From Marinobacter santoriniensis NKSG1 (lineage in GTDB: Bacteria; Pseudomonadota; Gammaproteobacteria; Pseudomonadales; Oleiphilaceae), in assembly GCF_000347775.1 (NCBI RefSeq), contig NZ_APAT01000013.1, positions 1-64,000 of the forward strand: a DNA stretch of 64,000 bases, read 5' to 3'. Under the pieces are notes generated by a model. The model was not told the DNA's origin, did not search any database, and worked only from the letters and a program-made list of their open reading frames with translations. Of this stretch, positions 50,277 to 60,239 are shown piece after piece (the first letter of the stretch is position 1; each line of letters starts with the position of its first letter). A program made the position numbers and the translations under genes.

Positions 50277-50843
50277 ATGAGCATTAAATCCGACAAGTGG
50301 ATACGCCGGATGTCCGAGCAGCACGGCATGATCGAACCGTTCGAGCATGGACAGGTTCGGGAAACCGGAAAAGGCCGTGTCATCTCCTACGGGACTTCCA
50401 GCTACGGTTACGACGTTCGCTGCAGCAACGAGTTCAAGATCTTTACCAACGTCCACAGCGCCACGGTCGACCCGAAGAACTTCGACGACAACAGCTTCGT
50501 CAACTACACCGGCGACGTCTGTATCATCCCGCCCAACAGCTTTGCGCTGGCGCGGACCGTCGAGTATTTCCGGATTCCGAGAAACGTGCTCACCATCTGC
50601 CTCGGCAAGAGCACCTATGCCCGTTGCGGCATCATCGTGAACGTCACACCGCTGGAACCGGAATGGGAAGGCCAGGTGACACTGGAGTTTTCCAACACCA
50701 CCAACCTGCCGGCCAAGATCTACGCCAACGAAGGCGTTGCCCAGATGCTGTTTTTCGAGTCCGATGAAGTCTGTGACACCAGCTATAAGGACCGGGGCGG
50801 CAAATACCTGGGGCAGACCGGCGTGACCCTGCCCAGGACATGA
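50277..50843 (+). CDS. dcd: dCTP deaminase
   Basis: Deaminates dCTP to dUTP, the main source of dUMP for thymidylate synthesis in gammaproteobacteria. The 188-residue protein has the dUTPase-like fold signatures: [11 protein letters not shown] at the start, [38 protein letters not shown] and the [21 protein letters not shown] segment. The start at ATG 50277 gives the conserved N-terminus; the frame extends upstream into repeat copy 2, but that part is not coding. It overlaps the yjaG gene by 4 bases. Confidence 0.95.
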   Translation: MSIKSDKWIRRMSEQHGMIEPFEHGQVRETGKGRVISYGTSSYGYDVRCSNEFKIFTNVHSATVDPKNFDDNSFVNYTGDVCIIPPNSFALARTVEYFRIPRNVLTICLGKSTYARCGIIVNVTPLEPEWEGQVTLEFSNTTNLPAKIYANEGVAQMLFFESDEVCDTSYKDRGGKYLGQTGVTLPRT

Positions 50844-51439
50844 ACGCCAACCAGTTCCTCAAAGCCGTTTCACAATTGCAGGGATGGCGTGAATACGCCT
50901 TCCTGCTGGCGCTCGCCGAGCGCTCGTTTCCGAATTACGCCCTCTTTGTCGAGGCCGTCGGCCTGAAAACTGGCGCCAAGATGCGCCAGTTGCTGGACAT
51001 CGCCTGGGAGCTGCTTCAGAAAGATACGAGTGATGCAGCGATCCCGCAGCTGCTCTCCAAACTGGAGTCGCTATCGCCTCAGGTTGATGACTACGACGCC
51101 TATGGCGTGTATCCCGCGTTCGATTTTTGCCAGTTGCTGGAGCAGGCGCTACTCAATCGGCTCAACCCGAATAAGCACCGGGCAACTGAAGCATCCCAGT
51201 TGGCCACGACGACGGTCATGAATTTCATTGAAATGTCGGAAGGCGAGTCGCTGCCAGAAGATGAGCTGGTCCGTCTGCTGGATCATCATCCGTTGATGAA
51301 AGAAGACAAGATGTTCCAGAGGGACCTGGTGCTGGCGCTGAAGCGACAGCGTACTCCGAAGGAATCTTTTGTTGAGGAATTGCGGACCGGTGCAGCCAAC
51401 GAGGGCGTCAGTAACCTCGGCATTGCGCTGGACAGTTGA
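50840..51439 (+). CDS. YjaG family protein (DUF416)
   Basis: A 199-residue soluble, mainly helical protein that fits the YjaG/DUF416 family. The N-terminal [25 protein letters not shown] and the central [17 protein letters not shown] are its typical segments. Function unknown in E. coli as well; no catalytic motif is visible. It is coupled to dcd by a 4-base overlap (ATGA), which suggests shared expression but not necessarily shared function. Confidence 0.82.
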   Translation: MNANQFLKAVSQLQGWREYAFLLALAERSFPNYALFVEAVGLKTGAKMRQLLDIAWELLQKDTSDAAIPQLLSKLESLSPQVDDYDAYGVYPAFDFCQLLEQALLNRLNPNKHRATEASQLATTTVMNFIEMSEGESLPEDELVRLLDHHPLMKEDKMFQRDLVLALKRQRTPKESFVEELRTGAANEGVSNLGIALDS

Positions 51440-51505
51440 CCCCGGGCAATCCGCGCTTCACTCTGTTTTGAACTCCCTGCGTTTCGTTGCTGAATGGATG
51501 GTGCC

Positions 51506-52783
51506 ATGAAACTCTCTGCGTTTGGCCGTAAATTCACCGCCGATGCCGGTATAACCTCACTGATGGATGACCTTGGAAATGCCATGGCGTCCGGTGACGA
51601 CATGATCATGATGGGTGGCGGCAATCCGGGTCATATCCCGGAAATCCAGCATCGTGTTCAGGCCATTCTGGCTGAGATGAGTCAGAACGAGGACGAAGTT
51701 CGCCGACTCGTCGGCATCTACGATCCGCCCCAGGGAGAAAAAGGATTCATCAGTGCTCTGGCAGAGTTGTTGAATCGCGAGTACGGATGGGGCCTCAGTC
51801 CGGACAATATTGCCCTTACCAATGGCAGCCAGGCTGCCTTCTTCATGTTATTCAACATGTTTGGTGGGGATTATGGCGACGGACAGCGAAAACACATTCT
51901 GCTGCCCCTTGCGCCGGAATACATCGGGTATGCCGATGCCGGGATTGAGCCAGAGTTGTTCCGTGCGGTTCAGCCGGATATCTCATTTACCGATGCGCAC
52001 GAATTCAAGTACCGGGTGGATTTTGACGCGGTGGAGGTCACCGGAGAAACTGGCGCCATCTGTGTGTCGCGTCCGACCAACCCTACCGGCAACGTGATCA
52101 CCGACGACGAGCTTGCCCGTCTGGAGGCACTTGCCGCACAGCATGACATTCCCCTGATCGTCGATGGCGCCTATGGAACGCCATTCCCGAGCCTTCTGTT
52201 CGTGGATGCCGAGCCAACCTGGAATGAACGCATCATTCTGTGCTTGAGCCTGTCGAAGCTTGGGCTTCCCGCTGCCCGAACCGGCATCGTGATTGCCTCG
52301 GAGCCGGTGATCAAGGCGTTGTCGGGCATCAACGCGATTCTGAACCTGGCAACGGGTAGCTTCGGGGCCATGTTAGCGGAACCGCTGGTCAGATCCGGTG
52401 AAATCCTGTCACTCAGCCGGGATGTTGTATGCCCGTTCTACAAGGCCAAGATGGAGCGTGCCGTCGAAGTCTTCCGTGAGGCCATGGGTGAGGACTCTTG
52501 TCGCTGGTATGTGCACAAGCCTGAGGGCGCCATGTTCCTCTGGCTCTGGTTCCCGGACCTTCCGATTTCTAGTCTGGAGCTCTACCAGCGCCTGAAACAG
52601 CGGGGTGTGCTGGTGGTGTCTGGCCACTATTTCTTCCCCGGCCTGCCGGAGAACGAATGGAAACATCGTCATGAGTGTCTGCGCGTCACCTATTCCCAGG
52701 ATGATGAGCGGGTAGCCGCCGGGCTTCGGATTATCGCGGATGAGGTCAAGGCCGTCTGGCAGAGCGCCAAAGGGCAGGGCTAG
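51506..52783 (+). CDS. avtA: Valine-pyruvate aminotransferase
   Basis: A 425-residue PLP-dependent aminotransferase of fold type I (AvtA), which makes valine from 2-ketoisovalerate with alanine as donor. The start MKLSAFGRKFTADAGITSLM and the MMGGGNPGHIPEIQ segment match AvtA. The PLP lysine is K251 in LSLSKLGLPAARTG, and RPTNPTGNV holds the cofactor-contact region. The ATG at 51506 aligns with the E. coli start; a second ATG 12 bases earlier has no ribosome-binding site. Its TAG stop shares the palindrome CTAG with the convergent DUF3108 gene. Confidence 0.9.
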   Translation: MKLSAFGRKFTADAGITSLMDDLGNAMASGDDMIMMGGGNPGHIPEIQHRVQAILAEMSQNEDEVRRLVGIYDPPQGEKGFISALAELLNREYGWGLSPDNIALTNGSQAAFFMLFNMFGGDYGDGQRKHILLPLAPEYIGYADAGIEPELFRAVQPDISFTDAHEFKYRVDFDAVEVTGETGAICVSRPTNPTGNVITDDELARLEALAAQHDIPLIVDGAYGTPFPSLLFVDAEPTWNERIILCLSLSKLGLPAARTGIVIASEPVIKALSGINAILNLATGSFGAMLAEPLVRSGEILSLSRDVVCPFYKAKMERAVEVFREAMGEDSCRWYVHKPEGAMFLWLWFPDLPISSLELYQRLKQRGVLVVSGHYFFPGLPENEWKHRHECLRVTYSQDDERVAAGLRIIADEVKAVWQSAKGQG

Positions 52784-53532
52784 CCCTCGACCTTTGCGTC
52801 GTCCAGATGGAGTTCGTAGCGTTTGCCGTCGGGCTCTATCTGGAGCAGGCGTACGAGGATGAACTCCCGGTCTGGATCGAACCACATCAGCGTTTGTCGC
52901 TTTGAGCCCTCCTTACGAACCTTTTCCGCTTTCAGGGTGCCCCTGAGGAGGTCGCTTGAGGCTGTCTCCGGCTCTTTTTCGAGGATGGCGAAGTGGGTCG
53001 TATCATACTCATCCCCGTCTATAACCTCATAGGTCATGTCTCGCAGGCCCGCCTTGATGTCCTGACGCAGCTGAAGCTGGTAGCCGAGTGGGTCGAGCGT
53101 GCCCTCTTTCAGGGGGAGTTCGAAGGATTTTCCCTTGTACTCGCCACTGGCGGTTCCCGCTGACCAGTCGAAATCGATCGCTTTCTTGCGATCTTTGATA
53201 AAGAGCCCGGACAACCGGTAGCGATAGCGCAGAGGGATGACCCGGCCATTTTCCCACTTGAGCACCAGCGATTCGTCAATGTTGGCGATAAACGACTTTA
53301 CATCGGTTCGATACAGCCAGACCCCATTGCCCTGGTCGGTCAGGCTTCGGGTGCCGGTGCCGCTCAGTTCAATGCCCTTTTCCATGGTGGCCGTGTAGTT
53401 GGCCTTGAAGGGGACGAGGTCGGTGGTCTGCTCCGCACTCGCCAGTGGCGAGGCCAGGAGTAAGACGAGGGTTGTGAGGAATCCTGCGAGCCTTCCGATA
53501 CACGAAAGAGGCTGTTGACGGTCGCTTGTCAT
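52780..53532 (-). CDS. Exported DUF3108 protein
   Basis: A 250-residue protein with a signal peptide (FLTTLVLLLASPLASA, cleavage likely after ASA) and a mature beta-rich domain of DUF3108. Typical segments are PFKANYTATMEKGIELSGTG, IPLRYRYRLSGLF and DWSAGTASGEYKGKSFELPL. Function unknown; family members are thought to sit in the periplasm. It follows purN at 76 bases, and the same DUF3108-purN-purM order is common in related bacteria. Its stop overlaps that of avtA. Confidence 0.85.
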   Translation of the reverse strand: MTSDRQQPLSCIGRLAGFLTTLVLLLASPLASAEQTTDLVPFKANYTATMEKGIELSGTGTRSLTDQGNGVWLYRTDVKSFIANIDESLVLKWENGRVIPLRYRYRLSGLFIKDRKKAIDFDWSAGTASGEYKGKSFELPLKEGTLDPLGYQLQLRQDIKAGLRDMTYEVIDGDEYDTTHFAILEKEPETASSDLLRGTLKAEKVRKEGSKRQTLMWFDPDREFILVRLLQIEPDGKRYELHLDDAKVEG

Positions 53533-53608
53533 GAGTCGGGGTCCTTTTCACCTGACAGGTTTAGCGACAGTGTAGCCGGTGATGTGGTATCCCGGCATGA
53601 CAATCTGT

Positions 53609-54271
53609 TCAGTTCTCGGGGAGTCTCATCGGCGCAGCCATGGGTTCGCCGTCGAAGAGCACATAATCGCTGCCCAGGTGAATGCGGCCCTCGCAGAACC
53701 AGCGAATAACGATGGGGTACAGAATGTGTTCCTTCTCCTGCACCTTTTCCGCGAGCGATTCGGCGGTGTCATCCGGTGCCACATGAACCTCGGCCTGGGC
53801 AATCACCGGGCCACCGTCGAGTTCTTCGGTCACGAAATGTATCGATACCCCATGAATCTGATCGCCAGCGTCGAGAACCCGCTGGTGGGTGTTCAGCCCC
53901 GTGTATTTTGGTAGCAGGGAGGGGTGGATATTGAGCATGATGCCTCGAAAGGCCCGTACAAAATCCGTGGTCAGGATCCGCATGAAGCCGGCCAGCACCA
54001 GCACGTCCGGGTTGTGGCGACGAATCTCTGCCATCAGTGCGGCGTCGAATTCCTCCCGGCTCTGGAATTTGGTGTGATCGACAACGAACGTCTCGATATT
54101 TGCCTGGGCCGCCCGCTCAAGGGCGAAGGCGCCGGGACGGTTGGATCCGACGGCAATAATCTGCCCCGGATAGTCCCGTTCACGACTGGCGTCAATCAGT
54201 GCCTGGAGATTGGTTCCGCTTCCGGATGCGAGTACCAGGATACGTGGCAGTGGAGCTTGATCTGCCTTCAT
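53609..54271 (-). CDS. purN: Phosphoribosylglycinamide formyltransferase
   Basis: Transfers a formyl group from 10-formyltetrahydrofolate to GAR, the third step of purine synthesis. The 220-residue protein has [17 protein letters not shown] at the start, the catalytic region [16 protein letters not shown] and the aspartate in [13 protein letters not shown]. The start at 54271 overlaps the purM stop as ATGA; a longer frame would lie inside purM. Confidence 0.96.
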   Translation of the reverse strand: MKADQAPLPRILVLASGSGTNLQALIDASRERDYPGQIIAVGSNRPGAFALERAAQANIETFVVDHTKFQSREEFDAALMAEIRRHNPDVLVLAGFMRILTTDFVRAFRGIMLNIHPSLLPKYTGLNTHQRVLDAGDQIHGVSIHFVTEELDGGPVIAQAEVHVAPDDTAESLAEKVQEKEHILYPIVIRWFCEGRIHLGSDYVLFDGEPMAAPMRLPEN

Positions 54272-55332
54272 ACCGACAACAATCCTGGCTGGTATTTGAC
54301 CACGGGCTCTGCGTCCTGGGCGTCCGCGCTCTCGATCACGCCGATCTGCCACACGGTTTCGCCCAGCGCGTTCAGGGTGTCGATCGCGAGATCCTTCTGG
54401 TTCGCCGGAACACAGACGATCATGCCGACACCGCAGTTGAAGGTCCGGTACATCTCTTCAGCGGCAACCCCGCCGGCGTCCTTCAGCCACTGGAATACCG
54501 GTGGCAGTGTCCAGCTGTCCGTATCAACGGTGGCGATGCTGCCCTTGGGCAGAACTCTCGGAATGTTCTCTGGTAACCCGCCTCCGGTAATGTGCGACAG
54601 GGCGCGGACGTCGACTTCACGGATCAGTTGAAGCAGGTTCTTCACATAAATACGGGTCGGGGCCATCAAGGCATCCGCAAGGCGGGTATCGCCAACGGTC
54701 TGATCGATGTCGGCGTTGCTGACTTCGAGAATCTTACGGATCAGGGAATAGCCGTTGGAGTGCGGGCCGGACGATCCCAGAGCAAGAAGGACATCTCCGG
54801 GCTGAACCCGGCTGCCGTCAATGATCTCGCTGCGTTCCGCAACACCGACACAGAATCCTGCCAAATCGTAATCTTCCCCTTCATACATGCCCGGCATCTC
54901 CGCCGTTTCTCCGCCGACCAGGGCGCATCCTGCCTGGGAGCAGCCTTCGCCGATCCCGGCAACGACCTGCGCTGCCACGTCTACGTTCAGTTTTCCGGTG
55001 GCGTAATAATCGAGGAAAAACAGGGGCTCCGCACCGCCTACCACGAGATCGTTCACGCACATGGCGACGAGGTCGATGCCGATTGTGTCGTGCTTGCCCA
55101 GCTGCATGGCCAGACGGAGCTTGGTACCTACGCCATCGGTACCGGAAACCAGTACCGGTTCATTGTATCCCGGCGGGATAGCCACCATGGCCCCGAAGCC
55201 TCCCAGGCCGCCAAGCACTTCGGGGCGCCGGGTGCGGGCCGCGGTGTCCTTGATACGGTTGACGAGTTCGTTGCCTGCGTCGATGTCAACGCCAGCGTCG
55301 CGGTAGGTCAGGGAAGGCTTCTGTTCGCTCAT
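54268..55332 (-). CDS. purM: Phosphoribosylformylglycinamidine cyclo-ligase
   Basis: AIR synthetase, the fifth step of purine synthesis; an ATP-dependent PurM-fold enzyme. The 354-residue protein starts [21 protein letters not shown] and has [44 protein letters not shown] and the late [18 protein letters not shown], all conserved in PurM. It is the first gene of the purM-purN operon, divergent from the DUF2066 gene. No purine-repressor site was identified in the 112-base gap. Confidence 0.97.
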   Translation of the reverse strand: MSEQKPSLTYRDAGVDIDAGNELVNRIKDTAARTRRPEVLGGLGGFGAMVAIPPGYNEPVLVSGTDGVGTKLRLAMQLGKHDTIGIDLVAMCVNDLVVGGAEPLFFLDYYATGKLNVDVAAQVVAGIGEGCSQAGCALVGGETAEMPGMYEGEDYDLAGFCVGVAERSEIIDGSRVQPGDVLLALGSSGPHSNGYSLIRKILEVSNADIDQTVGDTRLADALMAPTRIYVKNLLQLIREVDVRALSHITGGGLPENIPRVLPKGSIATVDTDSWTLPPVFQWLKDAGGVAAEEMYRTFNCGVGMIVCVPANQKDLAIDTLNALGETVWQIGVIESADAQDAEPVVKYQPGLLSV

Positions 55333-55444
55333 GGTGTATTGGAACCGTTGGCAATAGTGGGACAGGCCGCGGATTTTAACAGCTACTCACGGTATAGGCC
55401 ATGGTGTATCCTATGCGCCATCCATGCGAACACCAGGGTGATTC

Positions 55445-56794
55445 ATGTCAGTATCGGGACAAAACTTGGCGCGGACAGTACGGACAATCGCAGCGGCAGC
55501 ACTGGTTCTGCTGAGCAGTATTATAACGGTGTCCCAGGCTCATGCCGTTACCGTCGCCGGCCTCTATTCGGTCGAAGTGCCGGTGGCCGGTTCCGGGCCT
55601 GATCAGTTGGCCAAGGGAGCCGCCGATGGGCTCGGGCGTGTCCTGGTTCGCGTCTCGGGAAGCCGGGACGTTCTGAACCTTGATGGCGTACCGTCGTTGT
55701 TGGACGATGCCGAATCATTGTTGCTGTCCTATCAGTTTCTGAGGGACGACCAGGGTAATGATCGTCTGCAGATGTCGTTCGGAGCCGTGGGCGTGAATAA
55801 GGCCCTGGCGTCGGTAGATGCGCCCGTTTGGGGCGCCAACCGGCCATTGACCCTGGCCTGGGTCGCGGTCGAGGAGCGGGGATCCCGCCGCCTTGTTACC
55901 GAAGGCGATCCGGGAGGAAACGAGTCACCGGCTGATTCCTGGCGGGCCGCTTTCAAAGAAGCCGCCGCTGACCGGGGCCTGCCGCTGGCACTGCCACCTG
56001 CATCTGCCGCCGGGGACCGGGAACTGTTGTCGGAAATATGGGGGCAGTTCGTCAGTAACGTCCAGTCGTCTGCCTCAAATCTGAGCCACGATGCCATGGC
56101 CCTGGTTCGTATTAACCGCAGTGGTGGACAATGGCGCGCAGGTTGGGTCTTTGACGGCGGCGCTGCGAATGGTGGCGAGCAGTCAGTAACGGCCGCTACG
56201 CCCGGCGAGTTGGTTAAAGCCGTCATTGATCGCTGGACTGAACAGTACGCCAGCCAGTATGCCGTGTCCGCGAATGAAGTCGGGGAGTCCCCGCAGGTGG
56301 ATATCGTCATTGATGGGGTTAACAGCGTCGCCGATTATGGCGGTGTGACCGGTGTTCTGGAAGGCCTCACGCCGGTGCAAGAGGTGAGCGCAGCCCGAGT
56401 GAAAGGTTCGCAGCTGACATTGAGGGCGACCTTTACCGGAGAGTTGGACCAACTGAAGCAGTACATCGCGCTGGATTCCCGGTTTGTCGCTATGGACCCC
56501 GGGTCAGTCGCCCCGAAAGCGCTGGAAAAGACAGGCAGCCAGGCGGCGGCTAAGGATGCCTCGGAAAGTGGCGCCGAGACCTCTGCGAACGAGGTCGCTG
56601 GAAGCCCGGACGCTGTGTCACCATCTGGCAACGGTGCGGACGTCAAGGATAAAGGCGTTGCATCCACCACGTTTACCTACCAGCCGTTGGCAAAAGACAA
56701 AGCCGATGCGTCCCAGGCCTTCGACTCGCTCTATCAGGTGCTTTATTATCGCTGGCAGCCTGCGCCCAACATCGGAACAGAGCCCGGACAATAA
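55445..56794 (+). CDS. Exported DUF2066 protein
   Basis: A 449-residue exported protein (signal peptide TIAAAALVLLSSIITVSQAHA) with the DUF2066 signature AGLYSVEVPVAGSGPDQLAKGAADGLGRVLVRV soon after cleavage. The C-terminal about 100 residues are low in complexity (Ala-, Ser- and Glu-rich, ETSANEVAGSPDAVSPSGNG) and likely disordered. The function of DUF2066 proteins is unknown. It is divergent from purM and starts a run with the CDP-alcohol phosphatidyltransferase and hda, an order seen in other gammaproteobacteria. Confidence 0.85.
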   Translation: MSVSGQNLARTVRTIAAAALVLLSSIITVSQAHAVTVAGLYSVEVPVAGSGPDQLAKGAADGLGRVLVRVSGSRDVLNLDGVPSLLDDAESLLLSYQFLRDDQGNDRLQMSFGAVGVNKALASVDAPVWGANRPLTLAWVAVEERGSRRLVTEGDPGGNESPADSWRAAFKEAAADRGLPLALPPASAAGDRELLSEIWGQFVSNVQSSASNLSHDAMALVRINRSGGQWRAGWVFDGGAANGGEQSVTAATPGELVKAVIDRWTEQYASQYAVSANEVGESPQVDIVIDGVNSVADYGGVTGVLEGLTPVQEVSAARVKGSQLTLRATFTGELDQLKQYIALDSRFVAMDPGSVAPKALEKTGSQAAAKDASESGAETSANEVAGSPDAVSPSGNGADVKDKGVASTTFTYQPLAKDKADASQAFDSLYQVLYYRWQPAPNIGTEPGQ

Positions 56795-56815
56795 GGCGAC
56801 AGTGGAGGGAGCCCT

Positions 56816-57376
56816 GTGAAATCGGAACGCTGGCGCTGGATACCCAATGCCCTGACGTTTTTGCGGATTGTCCTGATCGTTCCCTTCGCTGCGGCCCTGC
56901 TGATGGAGAACTATCGATACGCTCTGGCTATCTTTTTCCTGGCGTCCGTGACCGATGCTTTCGACGGTTTTCTGGCAAGGCACTTCAACTGGCGGTCCCG
57001 CTTTGGTGCGATTGCCGATCCGCTGGCGGACAAGGCCCTTCTGATTACGTCCTACCTGATGTTGACCCTCACGTCGGTCCTCCCGGTCTGGCTGTTCGCG
57101 ATAGTGCTGGGCCGCGACCTGCTCATTGTAGGGGGAGCGCTGGCCTACCACTATACGGTTGGACGGTTCGAAATGGAGCCGAGTATCCCGGGGAAGATAA
57201 ACACGTTTGTTCAGATTCTCGTCGTGCTCGCGATTATTGTTCTTCTGGCGGGCTTTCCGATGCCGACCTGGGTGCGTGATGTCGGAGTTCTGCTGGTCGC
57301 CCTGTCTGCGGTGGTGAGCGGCGGTCATTATTTGCTGGTCTGGGGAATGCGGGCCTGGAGGGCGAGACACCAATGA
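56816..57376 (+). CDS. CDP-alcohol phosphatidyltransferase (PgsA-like)
   Basis: A 186-residue membrane enzyme with the CDP-alcohol phosphatidyltransferase signature complete: D47, D50-G51, A54-R55, G64, D68 and D72 in the stretch from DAFDGFLAR to ADPLADK. Five or six hydrophobic helices surround it. Such enzymes join a CDP-diacylglycerol to an alcohol such as glycerol-phosphate; it may be a phosphatidylglycerophosphate synthase or a paralogue, and the acceptor cannot be told. The start is GTG at 56816, and the gene overlaps hda by 4 bases. Confidence 0.85.
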   Translation: MKSERWRWIPNALTFLRIVLIVPFAAALLMENYRYALAIFFLASVTDAFDGFLARHFNWRSRFGAIADPLADKALLITSYLMLTLTSVLPVWLFAIVLGRDLLIVGGALAYHYTVGRFEMEPSIPGKINTFVQILVVLAIIVLLAGFPMPTWVRDVGVLLVALSAVVSGGHYLLVWGMRAWRARHQ

Positions 57377-58071
57377 TGGCGTCCCAACTGGTTCTCGGCG
57401 TAAAACTGCGTGACGATGCCCGATTCGATAACTTTCACGGCGAACGGAATCAGGACGTGGCGGTACGGCTGAGGGCCGTATGCCAGCGCCCTGAAGGCGT
57501 TCCGGTTGTTATGGTCTGCGGCGATTCTGATACCGGGAAGAGCCATCTGCTCCAGGCCGCCTGCCATCAGGTGGAAGCGCTGGGCGAGGGTGCGGTCTGT
57601 GTCAGTCTGGCCGAACTTGAGCCCTTCGGTCCGGGAGCTCTTTCGGGGCTGGAGGCGCAACGCCTGGTTTGTCTGGACGATCTGGAGCGGATCGCCGGCG
57701 ATCCGGCCTGGGAGGAGGCCATTTTCCATCTTTATAACCGGATTCAGGATCAGGGTAGCCTGTTGGTGGTCAGTGCCGGTGATGTGCCTTCGGCCTTGGG
57801 ATTGACGTTGCCTGACCTGATTTCCAGGCTGGGCCACGGACTTTTGTTGCAGCTCGGCGTTTATCGGGACGAGGATCGCCAGAGAATTCTGCAGGCCCGA
57901 GCGGAGCAGCGAGGCCTGGTGATGGCGGATGACGTTGCCGGATTCATCATGCGTCGGGCGCCGCGACGGCTTGGGGATCTGCTGGCCCTGTTGGATGTCC
58001 TGGACGAAAATTCACTGCAGGCCCAGAGGCGTCTGACCATTCCGTTCGTCAAAACGGTCATGGGATGGTAA
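57373..58071 (+). CDS. hda: DnaA inactivator Hda
   Basis: A 232-residue AAA+ protein related to the ATPase part of DnaA, which with the sliding clamp stimulates ATP hydrolysis on DnaA to prevent re-initiation. The N-terminus holds a clamp-binding motif QLVLGV at residues 5-10. Walker A is GDSDTGKSHLLQA, and sensor regions follow (LLVVSAGDVPSALG, RAPRRLGDLLALLDVLD). Length and domain layout match Hda of E. coli. It overlaps the phosphatidyltransferase gene (ATGA) and precedes an orphan parA-like gene. Confidence 0.92.
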   Translation: MMASQLVLGVKLRDDARFDNFHGERNQDVAVRLRAVCQRPEGVPVVMVCGDSDTGKSHLLQAACHQVEALGEGAVCVSLAELEPFGPGALSGLEAQRLVCLDDLERIAGDPAWEEAIFHLYNRIQDQGSLLVVSAGDVPSALGLTLPDLISRLGHGLLLQLGVYRDEDRQRILQARAEQRGLVMADDVAGFIMRRAPRRLGDLLALLDVLDENSLQAQRRLTIPFVKTVMGW

Positions 58072-58126
58072 GCCGGGTGATGATAAAAACGACCGATCAA
58101 CAGGATCGCGCAAGGAGAGAGACGAG

Positions 58127-58924
58127 ATGAGACGGGTTGTGTTCAACCAGAAAGGTGGTGTGGGCAAGTCCAGTATCACCTGCAATCTGGCGGCTATCAG
58201 CGCTGCCAGAGGAAAGCGGACGCTGGTCGTTGACCTGGATCCGCAGGGCAACTCCACACATTATCTGCTGGGCAGGCCGGCGGCCGAATTGAAGGATACC
58301 ATCGCCGATCTGTTGGAGCAGACCGTGGCGTTTACCATGTTCAATCGTCGGCCCGACGAATTTGTCCACGCCACGCCCTTCGATAACCTGTTTGTGCTGC
58401 CGTCGAGTCCGGAACTGGATTTTCTGGAGCGCAAACTCGAGGCCAAACACAAGATCTACAAGCTCCGGGAAGCTCTGAAAAAACTGAGTGACAGTTTCGA
58501 CGCGATCTACATTGATACGGCGCCGGCCTTGAATTTTTACACCCGGTCCGCATTGATTGCTGCACAGCGCTGCCTGATTCCGTTTGATTGCGACGATTTC
58601 TCCCGTCAGGCGTTGTACAACATCCTGGGTGAAATCCGGGAATTGCAGGAGGATCACAATGAGGATCTGGTCGTGGAGGGCATTATCGCCAACCAGTTCC
58701 AGCCCAGGGCCAGTCTCCCCAGAAGGTTGGTTCTGGAACTGACGGAAGAGGGACTGCCGGTTCTCCCCGTTCGTCTGTCCAGCTCCGTCAAGATGAAGGA
58801 ATCGCATCAGAGCAGGCAGCCTCTCATTCATATGGCTCCGAAGCATCCGCTGACCCGGCAGTACGAAGATCTGTTCCGCGTCTTGCATGGTGAGGCGGTC
58901 GAGCTGGAGCCACTGACCGAATAG
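58127..58924 (+). CDS. Orphan ParA-family ATPase
   Basis: A 265-residue ParA/MinD-type ATPase with the deviant Walker A KGGVGKSS (residues 9-16), the Walker A' region VVDLDPQGNST and the Walker B region IYIDTAPALNF. It has no N-terminal DNA-binding helix-turn-helix, and no parB gene is close by, so a chromosome-partition role is unlikely; a role in placing a cell-surface or regulatory complex is more plausible. AAGGAGAG precedes the ATG. It sits just after hda and 8 bases before a YqcC-family gene. Confidence 0.85.
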   Translation: MRRVVFNQKGGVGKSSITCNLAAISAARGKRTLVVDLDPQGNSTHYLLGRPAAELKDTIADLLEQTVAFTMFNRRPDEFVHATPFDNLFVLPSSPELDFLERKLEAKHKIYKLREALKKLSDSFDAIYIDTAPALNFYTRSALIAAQRCLIPFDCDDFSRQALYNILGEIRELQEDHNEDLVVEGIIANQFQPRASLPRRLVLELTEEGLPVLPVRLSSSVKMKESHQSRQPLIHMAPKHPLTRQYEDLFRVLHGEAVELEPLTE

Positions 58925-58932
58925 GTGATTGC

Positions 58933-59268
58933 ATGACCGATGGCAATAGCAAAGTGTCGCGAGTCGCTGACAGCCTGCTGCAGATCGAAGTCGAGCTCAG
59001 GCAACTGGACGTGTGGGAAGAAGAAGCACCTCCCCGGGAGGCCTTCCAGAGCGACAAGCCTTTCTGCGTCGATACCATGGAGTTTACGCAGTGGCTTCAG
59101 TTCGTGTTCGTGGAAAGAATGAAAATCCTGATTGAGAACGGCCATCCGTTGCCCGAGGTCTCAGGCATGGCCCCCATGGCTGAAGAGCATTTCCGTGGCC
59201 GGCCGGAATCCGGCCATGGCCTGATCAGGGAGCTTCAGGTCATGGACAGGTTGTTGTCCGATCGGTAG
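58933..59268 (+). CDS. YqcC family protein (DUF446)
   Basis: A 111-residue soluble helical protein that fits YqcC/DUF446: QIEVELRQLDVWEEEAPPREAF, PFCVDTMEFTQWLQFVFVERM and a conserved PEVSGMAPMAEEHF. Function unknown. In E. coli yqcC lies by truC; here it follows the orphan ParA gene by 8 bases, and nadC is convergent with only 6 bases between the stops and no terminator visible. Confidence 0.8.
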   Translation: MTDGNSKVSRVADSLLQIEVELRQLDVWEEEAPPREAFQSDKPFCVDTMEFTQWLQFVFVERMKILIENGHPLPEVSGMAPMAEEHFRGRPESGHGLIRELQVMDRLLSDR

Positions 59269-59274
59269 TTGCGT

Positions 59275-60114
59275 TCAGTCCAGCCTCATGGAAAGGTCGA
59301 TGGCCTTGATGTCCTTGGTCAGGGCTCCGATGGAAATAAAGTCCACCCCGGTTTCTGCGATCGGGACCAGAGTCTGGGCGTTGATTCCGCCTGATGCTTC
59401 CAGCCTGGCCTGACCGGCTGCGACAGTGACGGCAGTCTTCAGGTCCGCCAGGGTAAACTCATCCAGCATGATAATGTCGGCGCCCGCAGCCAGTGCCTGG
59501 TCGAGTTCGTCCAGTGTTTCGGTTTCCACCTCAACCGGACGGCCCGGTGCAATTCTGCGGGCCTCAGCCACTGCGCTGGCGATGGAACCGCAGGCGGCGA
59601 TATGGTTTTCCTTGATCAGGAAGGCATCCCAGAGACCGATGCGGTGGTTGAAGCAGCCGCCGCAGGTCACAGCGTACTTCTCTGCCATTCGCAGGCCTGG
59701 AATTGTTTTGCGGGTATCGAGCAATTGGACCCGGGTGTGCGCCACCCTTGCTGCGTAGGAGGCGCAGGTGGTTGCGACACCGGAGAGCGTTTGCAGCCAG
59801 TTGAGGGCCGTGCGTTCTCCGGTTAACAGGCTGCGGGCGGGCCCTGCGAGGGTGAACAGGGTCTGATCGGGCACGACCTGGTCACCGTCGGTTACCTGCC
59901 AGTTTACGGAAACCCGTGGATCGACCTGACGGAAGACTTCGTTGACCCACTCAATCCCGGCAATGGTTGCTGCTTCCCGGGTTATCACTCGTCCCGTGGC
60001 GTGGGTTTCAGCCGGAATGAGACGTGCAGTGATGTCACCATCACCGATGTCCTCGCGCAGGCTGAGGGCGACGGATTCAATTCGGGATTGGCGTAAACGT
60101 TCGTCAGGCAGCAT
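59275..60114 (-). CDS. nadC: Nicotinate-nucleotide pyrophosphorylase (carboxylating)
   Basis: Quinolinate phosphoribosyltransferase, the last step of de novo nicotinate mononucleotide synthesis on the way to NAD. The 279-residue protein has [16 protein letters not shown] near the start, [34 protein letters not shown] (substrate-binding arginine and lysine) and the C-terminal [21 protein letters not shown] region. Full length. It is divergent from the DUF1631 gene, with a 219-base gap between the two starts. Confidence 0.96.
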   Translation of the reverse strand: MLPDERLRQSRIESVALSLREDIGDGDITARLIPAETHATGRVITREAATIAGIEWVNEVFRQVDPRVSVNWQVTDGDQVVPDQTLFTLAGPARSLLTGERTALNWLQTLSGVATTCASYAARVAHTRVQLLDTRKTIPGLRMAEKYAVTCGGCFNHRIGLWDAFLIKENHIAACGSIASAVAEARRIAPGRPVEVETETLDELDQALAAGADIIMLDEFTLADLKTAVTVAAGQARLEASGGINAQTLVPIAETGVDFISIGALTKDIKAIDLSMRLD

Positions 60115-60239
60115 GATAGGTGGTCCGCGGATTCAGAGTAAAAATGACTGGCGGACGATTCTATAGCGATGTCCGGCTTTCGCCAAATGACGGCTTACCG
60201 TCAGCTAAACTGTGACTCAGGTCCGATCTACACAAAAGG

